Below are positions 44,168 through 57,372 of a DNA stretch of 64,000 nucleotides, one piece after another. Numbering within the stretch: position 1 is the stretch's first letter; the number at the start of each line of letters is the position of its first letter. The notes beneath the pieces were generated by a model. The model worked only from the letters and a program-made list of their open reading frames with translations. It was not told the DNA's origin and ran no database searches. Origin of the DNA: Hydractinia symbiolongicarpus (Eukaryota; Cnidaria; Hydrozoa; Anthoathecata; Hydractiniidae); contig NC_079880.1 in assembly GCF_029227915.1 (NCBI RefSeq), positions 21,080,501-21,144,500 on the forward strand. The letters run 5' to 3'. A program made the translations under genes and the position numbers.

Positions 44168-46440
44168 GTTTATTGTATCCTATTCATGCGCAGTCCCTGG
44201 TTGTTTACTTATCCATACATACTCTTTGTGAAACATAAAGCTATCCTTTTGTATATGTGTTAAATCTCTCTTTTAATTTATTTTTAAAACGAAAAATCAC
44301 TTCGGCATTTTCAATGTAACATGTTCGAATGTTCGAATGTTCGAAACCACCGATGCGAAAGATTGTTTACGAATACATAGTGAGTTAAGTCAATTCATGC
44401 GTAAAATCAAACGAAAAAACAACAAGAGCTTTTGGATAGTCCAACAAAGTGTGCATTTATTGTCTTTATTGACGTTGAATTTTCCCAGTAATGGGAGAAA
44501 AGACTAAAAAAATAGCATATCAAAATTTGAAACCGATTATCGCGTTTTAAAAGATAAATGTTCTTTAACTAAAAAGAAAAATGCTCAAATTCGGCATGAT
44601 ATAGCTGATTGTTTAAACGCTAGCCATACTTATCAGTTTATTTAAGATGTACTTACTTCGCGTGTGATCAAAGGTGTTAAAGTTTATCAACTGTTTGCCA
44701 TATTTCTACCATTGCTTACATTTTAGCAGGCTAATTTTACTTTTATGAAAGAGACTTATGCTGTTCGAAAACTGCGGAATATTTGCTATTTAGCGAAGCT
44801 AAACTTTGCAGCCGACGCAGCAAAGGGCTTGTTAGCGCTAAAATTAACCTTTAGCTTTACCAAAAAGTTTAACAGTGTAACCACAACCTTACCTTAGAAA
44901 CTTGAATTTGCTTATTGTGTTTTTAACAAAATTTTTAATTTAAACAATTTTGTCTAGTGTGGAGTATTAGAAAGTTGCAAGCAAAGTTAAGGGTGGATTC
45001 TTTTTTTCTTGCGTTTCCTTTTGTGTGGAATAAAAGTTTTAAGGCAATACCGCTTGAGGTAATGTTTTAGGCTTATCTAACGACCTCGCTATACTTGTCA
45101 TTTTCGTCTTGAAGTAAATATCGAATCTTTTCTAAAAAATATGCACCGTATCGTGTACTTAGGCCTTAACTCATGATCAATAAAATTGTTCAAAACTTTT
45201 CCGCGTTAAATTGCCTTAACATTTCCGTAAAATTTGCCATGACACTTCTAAGCTTTTGAAACATCCTCTTGATATAAATTTTGGCCTATTCATCAGAACG
45301 TAAGTTATATTATTTTTTAATTGCTGTGCCTAGATCTTGTTAAATTCATCTTCGTTAGATTTTTTTTAATCATTCTTAATCGTTTCGTCTTCTAGAAGAT
45401 GAGTAGGCCATTTCTTTGAAAATCCGTTAAATAGACATATTATCTCTCCTTCAATTTTACGATCACCGTGACTTTTCTTATTAATAAATTAAGTTTTATG
45501 GGATCTAAAAAAATAGTGCATGGGACACATTTCAGGGCACTCTTTGTGATTTCAAAAAGTAAAACATTGAACATTTTCTCTTTAGTTCATGGATCTAAAC
45601 ATTCGAAAAAGAAGATTAAGAAAATTGTTCTATACTGTTGGTATTGTTTTATTGGTATAACTCGTAGTTATACCAATTATAAATGCTGGTTACTAGACCG
45701 TGAAAAGTTTTTGGTTTATCGTGCGTTTTGAAGTCACGTAGAAGAAGAGCTTTAAACTTTACATCCGTTATTCCGAAAAGCACTCCTTCGCAGTGTCAGC
45801 ATATTTAGAACAAAAAGTCAATTTTTAGATTGTCCGAGCAGTGTTACTGTCCTGATCCAACTTCCAATGCGTTTATAAACAGGACGGACTAACATTTATA
45901 ACGGTGGTCTTTAAACAGTATTTTCCGTTCATCAACGCTCTTCCCTAATTCACTTGTGGGAAGAGCAACGTATCGAAAGACGCATTAGACGGTCTCTGGT
46001 CTCTTGTACTTTCAGAATAGAAAAGAACGTTACCTATTAATCTAAAATCAGGTGATTCCAAAATCTGATCCAACCAAAAGGAGGCATTCATCATCATTTT
46101 CACTTTTCAGCATTTGAAACCCTTTACTTGATTCTCCCGATTTCAAAATCAACATTAATCGGAAAACGGAAATAATCCTGAAAGTAGAGCCACATTCGTA
46201 TTCATTTCATCTTAACTTAACTCAGACAAAAACAAAGCGATCAGAAATAGAATGTGGCTACACGTTACACGTTTAATTCCGTGCGTTTAGTTGTGCGAGG
46301 AATATGTTCTGGGTGTTAATTGCATATAAGCGAGGTCTACTGACGGTAATGTGAAAATCCTTGCCTGATCCTGTGTGTAGCTATATAGAACTTTTCATCA
46401 TAGTTGTATTTAAAATTTTGGCGAAAAAATACACCAGTGG
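44168..46440. other. divergent intergenic region, part 1
   Basis: Upstream of the EGF gene (minus) and of HS1BP3 (plus), so both promoters should lie within 44168-47074. No convincing gene. A short triplicate ATGTTCGA occurs at about 44321-44343. The open frames 45468-45731 and 46381-46795 have no recognisable content. Confidence 0.45.
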
Positions 46441-46444
46441 TTGA

Positions 46445-46535
46445 GAGCCGAACTCGTTCCCAGCGCTTCTTAGGTTTTTCTCATTGAGACGAAAAATACC
46501 TAAGAAACGCTGAGAACGAGTTTGGTTGAGAGCGG
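46445..46535. repeat. foldback repeat, CTCGTCCCCAGGG family
   Basis: GAACTCGTTCCCAGCGCTTC, then TTAGGTTTTTCTC, is mirrored by GAAAAATACCTAAGAAACGC, then TGAGAACGAGTT. It belongs to the same family as 37376-37490, and the short frames over it are not genes. Confidence 0.75.
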
Positions 46536-47074
46536 ATGGAGTATTATAGTATGGCCACTCTCGATAAGAGCTATTTCCACGAGGCAAATTGGATTACGGA
46601 TTCGTCGGCGAAATGGATCTGAGCAAGCGCAGTTTCGTTTGTTTTGATTCTGCTTTCGAATATTCGCTTCGCCGAAAAGTAGAATCAGTTCGTGCATTTC
46701 CAGGGCGAAATATTTCCCTTTATCAATTAGAACACGACCTGGTGTTTATTCTTAGGAAAACTCGCTACTGCAAGAATTTAAAAGTAGCTATTTAATTTTA
46801 ATTTTCATAAGAGTGTTTACATTTAATATTACAAATTCGTCAAATGTTTGTAGATTCTCCTGTAAATCAAGAAAGAACTTTCACAGCGTCACTGAATTTT
46901 ATTAAGCGGTGATGACCGATATGGCATCCGATAACTAATTAAATTGCAATATCGCGCCCTATAATGCCAAAACCTGGGGACTAGTTTCGATATCTTGTTT
47001 TTCTTTTTACTTTTGTTGCAAGGCAAGGTGTGCATCGTGTTGTCGTATTGACACCAAATATTGACCTCTGAAAA

Positions 47075-50000
47075 ATGTCGGGGAAACCAATATTAACCAA
47101 CAGGTTAGTTTGTATGTTGCTTATAAAATGCTCAAATGTGTTAACATAATTTGAAGCCCAACGAGGGTATTGTATAGCTAGCGTAGCTGGCTATATATCT
47201 CGCGATACCGTCCTAATTACGTGATTATCCAAAAACGATCTGGCAACACCCCTGGCCACATAAATTCATAGTTGTTAATATAAGCCATCCCTAAAAACAA
47301 ATTTACAAAAATGCTTGTCAACAAGGTGAGTGTTTGCACAACAGGGTCTAGTGAAAAATAAATTGACTAAGACGTCCCCTAGCAGTACTGAATCTTTCCC
47401 TAATTGGGTGAGTGTCCCCTGATTGAGTAAATCACCTGATCGAGTGAGTCAACACTGGCAGCAATTTTTCACGACCACCCAATTGAGTAAGTCATAACTG
47501 GCAGTAAATTCTTAGCTAGCTAAATACATAAACAAACCAAATGGGCTTGGGAGAGAATTAGTTCTCTCCTAAGCCCATTAAGAAAGAGCGTTGATGAACC
47601 TAGCACCTAGCCAGCTCAAGGTCTAGAGATAGCTAGCTATGCTAAAGATATTAATATTTCTCTACTATACTTTGTGTCACATATGATAGCACATTTTTCT
47701 CTATATAGCTTGCTATACTGGCTTCTTACTAAACTAACTTCAACCGCACGTCTATAAGACAACTAAAACGAGCTTCAGAGCCTCAACATGTGCAACCTGA
47801 CTGAAAATATGCACCATGTAGTCAATCCAACTTAAGAAGTTATCAATAACATCGTAACTGCACATTGATTTTTTTTTATCAGTGAATCGGCGCAAAATAA
47901 GTTTATGATTTATTGTAAACAAAAATTATATTGCAGTTTAGATTTAACACAGTATAGATCAGATTGGAAGAGGGTCATTAATATACCCCGTCCAACCCAT
48001 GCTACCATGGAAAAAGGTTGTTAAGTCGAAAATGATGATGATGATGATGATGATGCACTTTTGGACAGCGGCTTGCCCTTTTTAAAAGTAATTTTAAGCA
48101 AGAAAAATGGGTGGTCGCGCACTCACTTGATTGGGTGATGTACCTTGATCGAGGTAGAGTAACCCGATCAGGGAAAGATCCCATACGGCCTAGTGCTGTT
48201 TTTTGCGTCTTAATTCCTAATGTATTTTTTTCAATGTGACATTCACCTGAATTTCTTTAAAGTCTATTTTATGATTAAAATGGTTGCAATACTTGGTGAT
48301 TTGTCTCAGATGGAGCTAGTAGCTGCTTGTAAAATCGTTATGTATACCTTTTTCTGGTGCTTAAAAAACAGACGTAACATTATAAAAACTTGGTGAAGTG
48401 AATTACCAAAGGGGATCTGTAGAGGAGAGTACACACAGTGATAATTTTTTTTAAAAAAAAGTATTTTCCAGCCTATCTAAATTTATAATAATATAGGTTT
48501 GTTTTGTATCCAATAAATAATTACTGTACAATAGATGCCATACAAAATTCATCCGTGATCTACTCCAAGCTGAGTGTTCTGTAAAATCACAAAGGTAATA
48601 TTGTAAATTCTAGACTTAAGGCTTAGGATATCATGTCATAGCCAATGTACAGAGAAGGTTAGCAAGAGAGTAAAATCATGTAATCTAAACTGTTCAGCTG
48701 TTGCTGTCATAAATAATCAAGGCAGACCCTGATGAAGTCAAAATTTTGCCATAGTGGTTTTAGTTTTCCCAATAATATACATACATACTAACTTTTTTCA
48801 ACTTACTGATGTATTGCAAAAAAAAGAAAATACTGCACCAGGTCTATCAAACAAAAAAGCGCCCCTGCAATAAATCATGTGCTAAAAGCTTTGATAATTT
48901 TAGAACCGCACGCTTATAGAAATTAATAAATTAAAGTGAGATAAATTAATGAAATGTACACTGCACAGAGGTTGTTGTTTTAGCATTGAGAACAAACATA
49001 GTGTAAGTTCCAGTTATGTTCTCAACTGGGAATTTCAAACCATATGAAAATGTTACAAGTGAAGTCATTAATTATTATTATTGTGGAAGATATATAAAAA
49101 TGTAAAATTATTAACGGAAAGTTAAATGGCAGCTTATGATGACAATGGTGATGAAAATTATTACTTTATATAATAATTTCTGTTATTGATAAAAAAAATA
49201 TTTTTCAGTTTATTTTTCTTCAAAAGACAACCGTACCAGTGCTTTCAATAATGTTTCCAAACCTGACAATTGTAAGATTGTTATTTTCTAAATAGTTTCC
49301 ATACAAACGTGATGGCCCTGGTATTTTCTTAACCATCCTTGAAGGATTCCATTAGTAAAACACTTAGTATTGAGGAGAAAAATAAAAAGTAATAAAATTT
49401 AAAAGTTCAACGCCACAGAAAAACACCATTTATATAATTAAATAAATTTTAGCGTTTTCTTTCTATAATTTTTTTTAATCACAAGTGGTTATAAACTGTC
49501 TTTAATGAGGAAGTAAAAACGTAAAAGGCTTAGTTGAAGTTTAAAATATGTTATATACTTTATTTTTTGCTAAGAGCTGTTAATGTTCATAGCCATAGCC
49601 AAGTAAACTGTGCTAGAAAGAGTGTTGGAGTCATTTTTGCCCAAAAGTAGGGACACATCATTTTAAATTAGTCTCAGGAACCTTGGAAGTTATGGCAGAA
49701 TTTTCAAAGCGAAACAAAAATAATGGTGGATTTATGTGGAAAAAAATTTATATAATATTTTTGTGGTTCTAGTTCTTCCAACTCTGTTATGTCAATAATT
49801 GTGATTAAAAAAGAGGGTTGGACGGGTGACCCTAACACCAAATATTTGTGATGTCTGCCTCATATTGAAAAGATTTTGAAAGGTTATCCTGCATTTATAT
49901 GTTTTACTCTTACCGGGGACCATTTCTTGTTAACTGTCTTGGTTTTGTAAGCAGACAATACAGGTGTTTAGACATTATGATTGGCTTAGCGCTCTTGACA

Positions 50001-53000
50001 AAGGGTCGTTATGGAGTGTTATTCGTCATAAAAAAAATGGTAGCTAAAAATGTAAACAAGCACAAAAAAACAAGTTATAAGAAGCATTGGAAATGATTAT
50101 TTATCTTACTCCTATAATAGATATTGATAAAAACATTTTCATAGGATAGAAACAGCAACAATGTCAAGTTGAACTGTTGAAATAATCAGATTCAGCAACA
50201 TTCTGTTTGGATGCTTCTTCAACAAAGCTAGTTAGCTATGTAGCTACATTGTTCATAAAAAACGATGATCTGATATCTAGTTTTATCAAAAATACTAAAT
50301 ACATGACAACGAATATATAACAGACTCGTTTCTCTGGCTTTTTGGTTACTTGGGCATTATGAAAAGCCCATGTAATTTTGGCTAGCTAGTTAAAAAATTT
50401 ACTTAAATATTTGCTGTATATAAATAAATTTTAGTTGCACACTTAACTTTTCACATTCTCCTGTAAGTGTCGAACATCGTTATGTTTTGTTTACAAGGAT
50501 TTATTCTACAGGAGCTTTCGAATTCTGCATAGAATGTTAATGTTTTTAGACAGGACTGTTTCAATTTTTCACCTCAAGTGTGTTAACGAAAGTGGTAAAT
50601 TATATTATTATAAGAACAATAAACCGAAATTCCTACTTCTTATCTTTATCTAACTTCGATGGATAACAATACAACAACTTTTGATGTTCTCTTGGGCAGC
50701 TATAGTTAATAATTTCTTTATTCTCATGCAAAAAAGGGCTTGCGTGGTGAATTAAGACCAACTCAAACAAAGATTAAAGATAGGTTAAGCGGGATTCCAT
50801 GATATCATGTTCCGTGTATTTAGAATAGTAGCCAAATGCTACTTCTTTAGTGGGTATAATCGGAGGGCTATGATTGTGTGATTCCCGTTGATTTTTTCAC
50901 ACAGGATTTTCATGCATATAACGACTACTAAAGTGTCAAAAAGTCCTGAAGATAAAGGTTTTGTGTTACTGTGTTGTTTTTTGTTCTTTAAACAAACTTA
51001 CTTTTACTGATTGGAAATCTGAAAAAATCCAGTTGACCAACCAAATTTGGTAAAAAACATTATATTATATACAATGTTTTATACACACTTCTTTTTTAAA
51101 AATCCGTTTAAGAAAACAAGTAGTAGAAGTCCTATAATTTTAAGAAACATTTGCTAGTACAGCTTACTCATTCCAAAAGATAAGAATTTTTTAAAGAGTT
51201 ATACTATAAAAACTAGTTAGGAAAAATACAAAAATTTTGCATTTAAGGTAAGCTGCAAAAGTGTCTTTTGCGTAGTCTTTACACCCTCAAAGTAGAATTT
51301 ATACGACTTTTTTAGTTGGAACAAATTAGCCGTTATTGTGAATAGAAAAACAACAACAATAATTTTGTTGATCACTGATTCATAATGCAATGCTGTACTT
51401 TCTGTTACTTTTCATAACTTTTGCTGATATGGTATTTTTCAGGGAGCTAAAGAATAAAGCTACTGGCATTGACCTTTATGTATCTGACTATCAAGAAATA
51501 CCACACAGACTAAAAAATACATTCTTATATCATGTCATTGTTGTCACAAATTTATTTTATTACAAAGATAGAGAGCATAGAGAATCAGACGTCGTCCAGT
51601 TCATGGTAAGTGAAACCATGCAAAAACATGAGGCATTTATAATCAGTAATTGTTACCCAACTAAATTTCTGCATTACCTTTCATATAGGCTTAGCATATA
51701 AATTGGAAAATCCCCATTGGTAATTTTAGGTATCGAAATCATTTGAAGAATTCGAAGATTTGTACAGCAAACTTTACAAAAGATTCCCAAGTGTTAATTT
51801 TCCTTCCTTGCCAAGCAAGACCTTATTATCATCTAATGTAAATGCTAAGCTACAATGTATGGATGAAGTATTGAAACTGGTTGCTGTAACACAGAAGTTA
51901 TGTTCGAGCCCTATGGTACTGTCATTTTTAAAAGGGGAACGACAAAAGGATGTTCAAAAAAAGGAGGAGGAACAAAAAAAAGAAACACCAGTGGAAGTAA
52001 GTATTAAAATATATTTTTATTAACTAATTATTTGTGATAGTAAAACATAATTATCACAAGAGACTAGATGACGAGTGACTGGCTGTGTATGTGTGGCTAG
52101 ATGTATATACATTCGTGGCTGACTGTGCATGGGTGATTGGCTGTGCATATAGGACTGGCTATGTGTGTTTGTGACATTCCTTTGTTTTCTTCTCGTTGCC
52201 TGAAATTTTTTAGTATGGATGTATGGATGAATGTGTATTGATGTGTTGTTGTATTGATCAGCTTTTCTAATTCAGTTTATTTAGCGTCGGCAAAAAATTG
52301 CTAACGTGAACTGTCATTTACCTACTTTACATTGGCAAACTAGCATTTCACATCGGCAAACTAGCATTTCACATCGGCAAACTTGCATTTCACATCGGCA
52401 AACTTGTATTTTACATCGGCAAACTTGTATTTTACATCGGCAAACTTGCATTTCACATCGGCAAACTTGCATTTCACATCGGCAAACTTGTATTTTACAT
52501 CGGCAAACTTGTATTTTACATCGGCAAACTTGCATTTCACTTCGGCAAACTTGTATTTTACATCGGCAAACTTGCATTTCACATCGGCAAACTCGCATTT
52601 CACATCGGCAAACTTGTATTTTACATCGGCAAACTTGCATTTCACATCGGCAAACTTGTATTTTACATCGGCAAACTTGCATTTCACATCGGCAAACTTG
52701 TATTTTACATCGGCAAACTTGTATTTTACATCGGCAAACTTGCATTTCACATCGGCAAACTTGTATTTTACATCGGCAAACTTGTATTTCACATCGGCAA
52801 ACTTGTATTTTACATCGGCAAACTTGTATTTTACATCGGCAAACTTGTATTTCACATCGGCAAACTTGTATTTTACATCGGCAAACTTGTATTTTACATC
52901 GGCAAACTTGCATTTCACATCGGCAAACTCGCATTTCACATCGGCAAACTTGTATTTTACATCGGCAAACTTGCATTTCACATCGGCAAACTTGTATTTT

Positions 53001-55482
53001 ACATCGGCAAACTTGCATTTCACATCGGCAAACTTGTATTTTACATCGGCAAACTTGTATTTTACATCGGCAAACTTGCATTTCACATCGGCAAACTTGT
53101 ATTTTACATCGGCAAACTTGTATTTCACATCGGCAAACTTGTATTTTACATCGGCAAACTTGTATTTTACATCGGCAAACTTGTATTTCACATCGGCAAA
53201 CTTGTATTTTACATCGGCAAACTTGTATTTTACATCGGCAAACTTGTATTTCACATCGGCAAACTTGTATTTTACATCGGCAAACTTGTATTTTACATCG
53301 GCAAACTTGTATTTTACATCGGCAAACTTGTATTTTACCACGGCAAACTTATATCACACGGCAAACTTGTATCACACGTCAAGCATTTATACTCTATTTG
53401 CAATTACACGCTTCCATGCATGAACAACAGTTGAATAAGGGAACAAAATAAAAGTAAAACTTTCGCAAGTGCATCTTTTATGCAATTTTAAAAAAATCGC
53501 GGTGAATTGCGAATTTTTGTGAACATTTTTCACTGCAACTGCCAAGTTTTAATGTGAATTAAAAGTAAGTAAAGTAACGGGAAGTTTTAACGTCCTTGGA
53601 TATTCCAACCTAACGGTTGGATGTTCCTCCCCTCCGACTGTAACTATGTTACATTACCGCCAGAGATACGTATAACATTGCTCTAACTTGCTTGCCTGCT
53701 ACACAAGCCGGTTAGCGGTCAGTAGATAGCACCAAATGGGCTGACAACACGGTATTTACGGGGCGCCGGAATGGGGACTTGAACCTGAAACCTTATGTTT
53801 ACAAGTCGAATGCGCTACCACTACACCATCTTCGCAGGTCGGAACTAAAACTTTAAGTGCCATAAATAATTATTCTTGTTTTTAATAAAAGCATCCCTGC
53901 AAACTCCATGGACCAGTACTGAAAATTATTTCATGTTTTTGAAGGTTAAAAAACAAGAAGACATTGAAGAGGTTGAAGACGAGGATTTGTTCAAAAATAA
54001 AGCAGAAACAAAGAACACAACTGAAGATAAAGTTCTTAGCGAAGAACCTGTCAAAAATCTAAATAGTTCTAACACAAAAGCACAATCGCTCTTTGAAGAA
54101 GATAGCAATGAAAATGACGACGATATATTTTCACCAGCCAGTGTAAGTAAAGGTGATGTTGGTCCCAAGTACGACGAGTTGGATGGTGAAGATGAGTCCA
54201 GTTTAACAGGGTGAGATTAGTATTGTTCAACATTGCTTGATCGGCAATCTGTATAGACAGAATTTCTTGTATTTGTATAAATGGAAAGCCGGTCTCGGTT
54301 TTGACTGAGAGTTTATTAACCTTTCCTGGTAATAAGCCAACCAAAAAGTTTTTCCCTTTTTTTCTGCAAAATGTCTCACATATAAACATTGCGCATGTGT
54401 TACGAGACTCAACGTTATCAAATAAAAGTAATATGATACGCCTTTTTAAGTTAAGTAAAGGTTTTATATATTATTTCCATATGTTTTCATAAAGTCAAGC
54501 GCCTCAATAAATGTCTTTTAATTCTTTCTTCTTTTCTGTAGTTTGACTGACGACCTGGATGAACTTTTGGCATTGAGAAGAAATTCGATAAAGCAGTCTG
54601 CTATCAAAGTACAGAAGCCAGTAGTTACTCCACGACAAAAAACTAGCCAGTCAAACAATACAGATTTATTTACGCTTGAAGATGAAGAAAAGGACAGCAT
54701 GTTTAAGCAACCAAGAACCCAGTCTTTTAAGTAAGTTGCTTTTTATATTGCTTAGTGAAAGATTTGGCATGAAATGGCCTCTTAACTAAATTGACATCCT
54801 TTTCTGGATCAACGAATGATCTAAATGCCAGAAAAAGAGTTTACACCTGATTTAGAAAGAGGGGCTTGTTTTCCGAAAAGTTAGAAAAATATAAAGGATT
54901 TTTTGTGTAACCTCAAAGGGTATTTAGAAAGTTCTGTATTCTATTGACACGCGGCTTTTTATTTGTGTAACTGATCCCGGCGGAAAAATTTTGGTGTTGT
55001 AACTTGCGATGCGTTAGTCTGTTATAAACGCTCGATAAAATTAAACAAAACAAAAGAATATTGTAGTTATTTTATTATTTTATCTGTATGCGAGACAATT
55101 TAAGAACTGGGTGTTTTTTTAATCGAAAACGCCATTTAATCGCGTCAATAATCATAGTAATACCCCCCCTGTCCAAGTAAATTTTATAACTTCATACTAA
55201 CAGGCAGGCAAGGATGCACGAAATACTAATGGGGAAATGTACGACGGGGGGTCGCACTGGTATTTTTTTTGTGCAAATGACTAGCATATAGAAACTTTTT
55301 TTTTTATGTTTAGGAAAGATCGAAAGAGCGATGATATCTCTGATATATTTCAAAAGAATAAGACGTCATCATTGTTTGAAAACGAGGCTGACGATGACTT
55401 GTTTAAATCATCCACAGTAGGAAATGTGGACAGCATGCAACAAGATGACATTCTAAGTTACATAAACAATCAGCAGATGTAA
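47075..55482 (+). CDS. HS1BP3: HCLS1-binding protein 3 orthologue (PX domain)
   Basis: Exons: 47075-47103, 51443-51605, 51730-51996, 53945-54210, 54542-54730, 55314-55482; 361 codons with stop, all junctions in frame. The N-terminal PX domain (about residues 8-130) matches the HS1BP3 type. TNRELKNKATGIDL, VVTNLFYYKDREHRESDVVQF and FEEFEDLYSKLYKRFPSVNFPSLP follow the family order, and the lipid-binding groove is of the atypical HS1BP3 kind. The rest is acidic and low-complexity with DDDIF, DLFTLEDEE and DDLFKSS motifs, and ends MQQDDILSYINNQQM, like the MDxxDILxYIQ end of vertebrate HS1BP3. Vertebrate HS1BP3 (about 390 aa) binds phosphatidic acid and restrains autophagy; that function is inferred here. 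Its proline-rich SH3-binding part is not evident. Exon 1 holds only 29 coding bases (MSGKPILTN plus two bases of Arg), placed by homology, phase and the GTTAGT donor. Confidence 0.88.
47365..48215. repeat. diverged inverted repeats with (ATG)n SINE-like tail
   Basis: The segment 47375-47500 (GAATCTTTCCCTAATTGGGT, GATCGAGTGAGT, CGACCACCCA) resembles the reverse complement of 48105-48210 (GATCTTTCCCTGATCGGGTT, ATCAAGTGAGT, GCGACCACCC). They could be arms of an 850-bp element. Between them, 47985-48055 has CCCATGCTACCATGGAAAAA, then an (ATG)n run, which resembles the 3' end of a SINE. All in intron 1 of HS1BP3. The identity of the arms is weak, so this is tentative. Confidence 0.4.
48216..51442. 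other. remainder of HS1BP3 intron 1; nothing recognised
   Basis: About 3.2 kb of AT-rich intronic sequence with no gene, no terminal repeats and no RNA gene that I can support. The frame at 49899-50096 lacks family features. Confidence 0.5.
52325..53390. repeat. 21-bp minisatellite, about 48-50 copies
   Basis: Tandem 21-bp units with core TTACATCGGCAAACTTG fill half of HS1BP3 intron 3. Two main variants alternate (CTTGCATTTCACATCGG and CTTGTATTTTACATCGG). A rarer unit with ACTCGCATTTCAC occurs at 52591 and 52926, 336 bases (16 units) apart, with the same order of variants after it, so the array contains a 16-unit higher-order duplication. The last units decay (53335-53390). Frames on both strands stay open because 21 is divisible by three; none is a gene. 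Confidence 0.95.
53583..53850 (-). mobile_element. tRNA-derived SINE
   Basis: On the minus strand the element begins near 53837 with GCGAAGATGGTGTAGTGGTA, containing a pol III A box (TGGTGTAGTGG), followed 40 bases later by the B box GGTTCAAGTCC and CGGCGCCCC closing the tRNA-like head. About 190 bases of unrelated body follow, ending near 53583, with a small CCAACCTAACGGTTGG hairpin. The anticodon arm does not pair as in a working tRNA. It lies in intron 3 of HS1BP3, antisense to the gene. Confidence 0.75.
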
Positions 55483-56600
55483 CATTAAACTTTATACCCA
55501 GTCTTTTGTGTATATTTGCTCGCCATCTGTAATGTGCAAAACATCGAGAAAGTTGGTAAACACGTATAATTTACTAGCATGGAAGTCATGTTTATTAAGT
55601 CAATAATCTTAACTATTTTAGTGACTTAAACTTCAGGGGTACTAAAACATAACTTTTAGCGAATTTATATATAAGATAAAAGACGTGAGTGATATTTTAT
55701 CGTTTTTACTGTAATGCGAGTTCTTCTTTTTAACAAATGTTGTACGCACATACGATGCAATTCTCCTCCACAGTGTTTAATGATGGCGGAAATTAATTTC
55801 CCAATATTTTTCGAAAATTTTTTCGCATTAAAATTTCTTACAATAATTCTGCTTGTGCAAATAGACCGAGATTTATATAAAAAATTGCAAGATATGTAGA
55901 AATATTTTGGTATTTTCTTGTGCGTTTTTATATAATACGTCGCTAATGTTATAATTTTTAAATTTAGAATCAAATTTTTGATAAATATTTCCGTTACTGT
56001 ACTTGTCTAAAATCTTTGTTTTCGTTGCCAGTCATACGTTATTGGAGTTATATCCATTGTTTTTCAAGACCTTAATGAAAAATACTGGTACACTTCTACA
56101 CTCTTTTATAAGTATAGCATATTTTTTTAGTGTCATATTCTTATGAAAACTTACAGAATGCTTATTAATGTTGGTCAGTCTTAAGTCAGTTTAAGTCTGT
56201 ACCATTTGCGCAGAATGTTGTACCAACCTTAATATTTTTTAACTTTGAAAAAAAAAATTCGAACAGATTTGTAATGCAATTCAAGCAGTTCCTTTTCGTT
56301 GATCAAAAATGTTCACAGATGAATTATTTTAATTTTAAGATCTTTATATTGTCTGTATTACCTTTTGCAAATTAGACCCAAATTATTACGCTCCTGAAGT
56401 TCAGGAGTTATGCTTCAATTATGCTTGATTTTTATTTTGCGACCTATCAAGTTTATGCTTACAAAAAAATAAAAGTGTGTTAAAACCTTGGGAAGCATAA
56501 AAATACTAAAGGAGTGATATGTATGTATTTGTATAATTTTATAGTTTTTGGTTTTCTTGATGTTTTATGTTACATAAATAGAGATATAAATAAATCATGT
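55483..56600. other. 3' flank of HS1BP3; no gene recognised
   Basis: Holds the 3' UTR. AT-rich, with possible AATAAA polyadenylation signals, for example near 56468. The minus-strand frame 55665-55973 has no family features and lies in sequence of 3'-flank character. Confidence 0.45.
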
Positions 56601-56610
56601 TTATTATCCG

Positions 56611-56960
56611 CCTTGCGAGTGTTACGAGTACAGTTGGCGCTAATCTGTGCGTCTTTCTTTGTAGTCCTTGTGATTGTTACAAGGTTAGTGGGGCTAATAT
56701 CTGCGTCTTTCTTTACAGTCCTTGCGAGTGTTACGAGTGTAGTGGGCGCTAATCTGTGCGTCTTTCTTTGTAGTCCTTGTGATTGTTACAAGGTTAGTGA
56801 GGCTAATATGTGCGTCTTTCTTTGTAGTCCTTGCGAGTGTTACGAATGTAGTTGACGCTAATCTGTGCGTCTTTCTTTGTAGTCCTTGCGAATGTTATGA
56901 GTGGTTAAAATTTATAGTAGTTGTAATAACCTGTGCGTTGTTTTTCGCAGTCCTTGTGAT
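56611..56960. repeat. 109-bp tandem repeat built of two alternating about 55-bp units
   Basis: CCTTGCGAGTGTTACGA starts at 56611, 56720 and 56829 (period 109). Between these, a related half-unit CCTTGTGATTGTTACAAGG starts at 56666 and about 56775. Each half ends in TGTGCGTCTTTCTTTGTAG, which resembles a splice acceptor. One frame reads repeated CxCY motifs but has no upstream exon or end that makes it a gene. Confidence 0.85.
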
Positions 56961-57029
56961 TTTTACAAACGGTTGACATTGATGGTGGCGGCGCTAACTT
57001 TTCTCCGTTTATTTTTGCGGTTCGTGGCC

Positions 57030-57372
57030 ATTCTCGTCCCCAGAGCTCTCTGAGGTTATCAAGAGCTCCAGAGACGAAAATGGTTGTGCCATAAATATTT
57101 TACTGCCACAGCACTGAATTATATACAACTCACACGGTCCAGTACTTTGTTTTTGATCTATAAAATGAAATTGGGCTAACAAAGTTAATTATAGCAGAAC
57201 CTCTCTTAAAAAGGAGACAATAAATTTTTTGTCCCCTTCAGAGAGACAAGCTGCTCCAATAACCCGTCTGCAACCTCGTCTCCAAGGTATTTTGCCTTTT
57301 TGACATCCAGCAGACCGTCAAGTAAGCGCTAACGGCTTGGACATAGCCAACAAACCCTGGGGACGAGAATAC
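57030..57372. repeat. two foldback repeats, CTCGTCCCCAGGG family
   Basis: 57035-57085: CTCGTCCCCAGAGCTC paired with AGAGCTCCAGAGACGA. 57268-57372: CTGCAACCTCGTCTCCAAGG at the left and CCCTGGGGACGAG at the right with a long, poorly paired middle. After them, 57373-57948 is AT-rich with a GCTAGCTACTAGCTAGC-type low-complexity patch near 57675 and no gene. Confidence 0.65.

Noticed and set aside
52325-53390. CRISPR array
   Set aside because: Repeats abut without unique spacers, and the window is eukaryotic.
52306-53451. Long open frames (up to 381 codons) on both strands
   Set aside because: They are the 21-bp minisatellite read in different frames; no start context, splice sites or family features.
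53750-53837. A tRNA gene on the minus strand
   Set aside because: A and B boxes are present but the anticodon arm does not pair properly and a SINE body follows.
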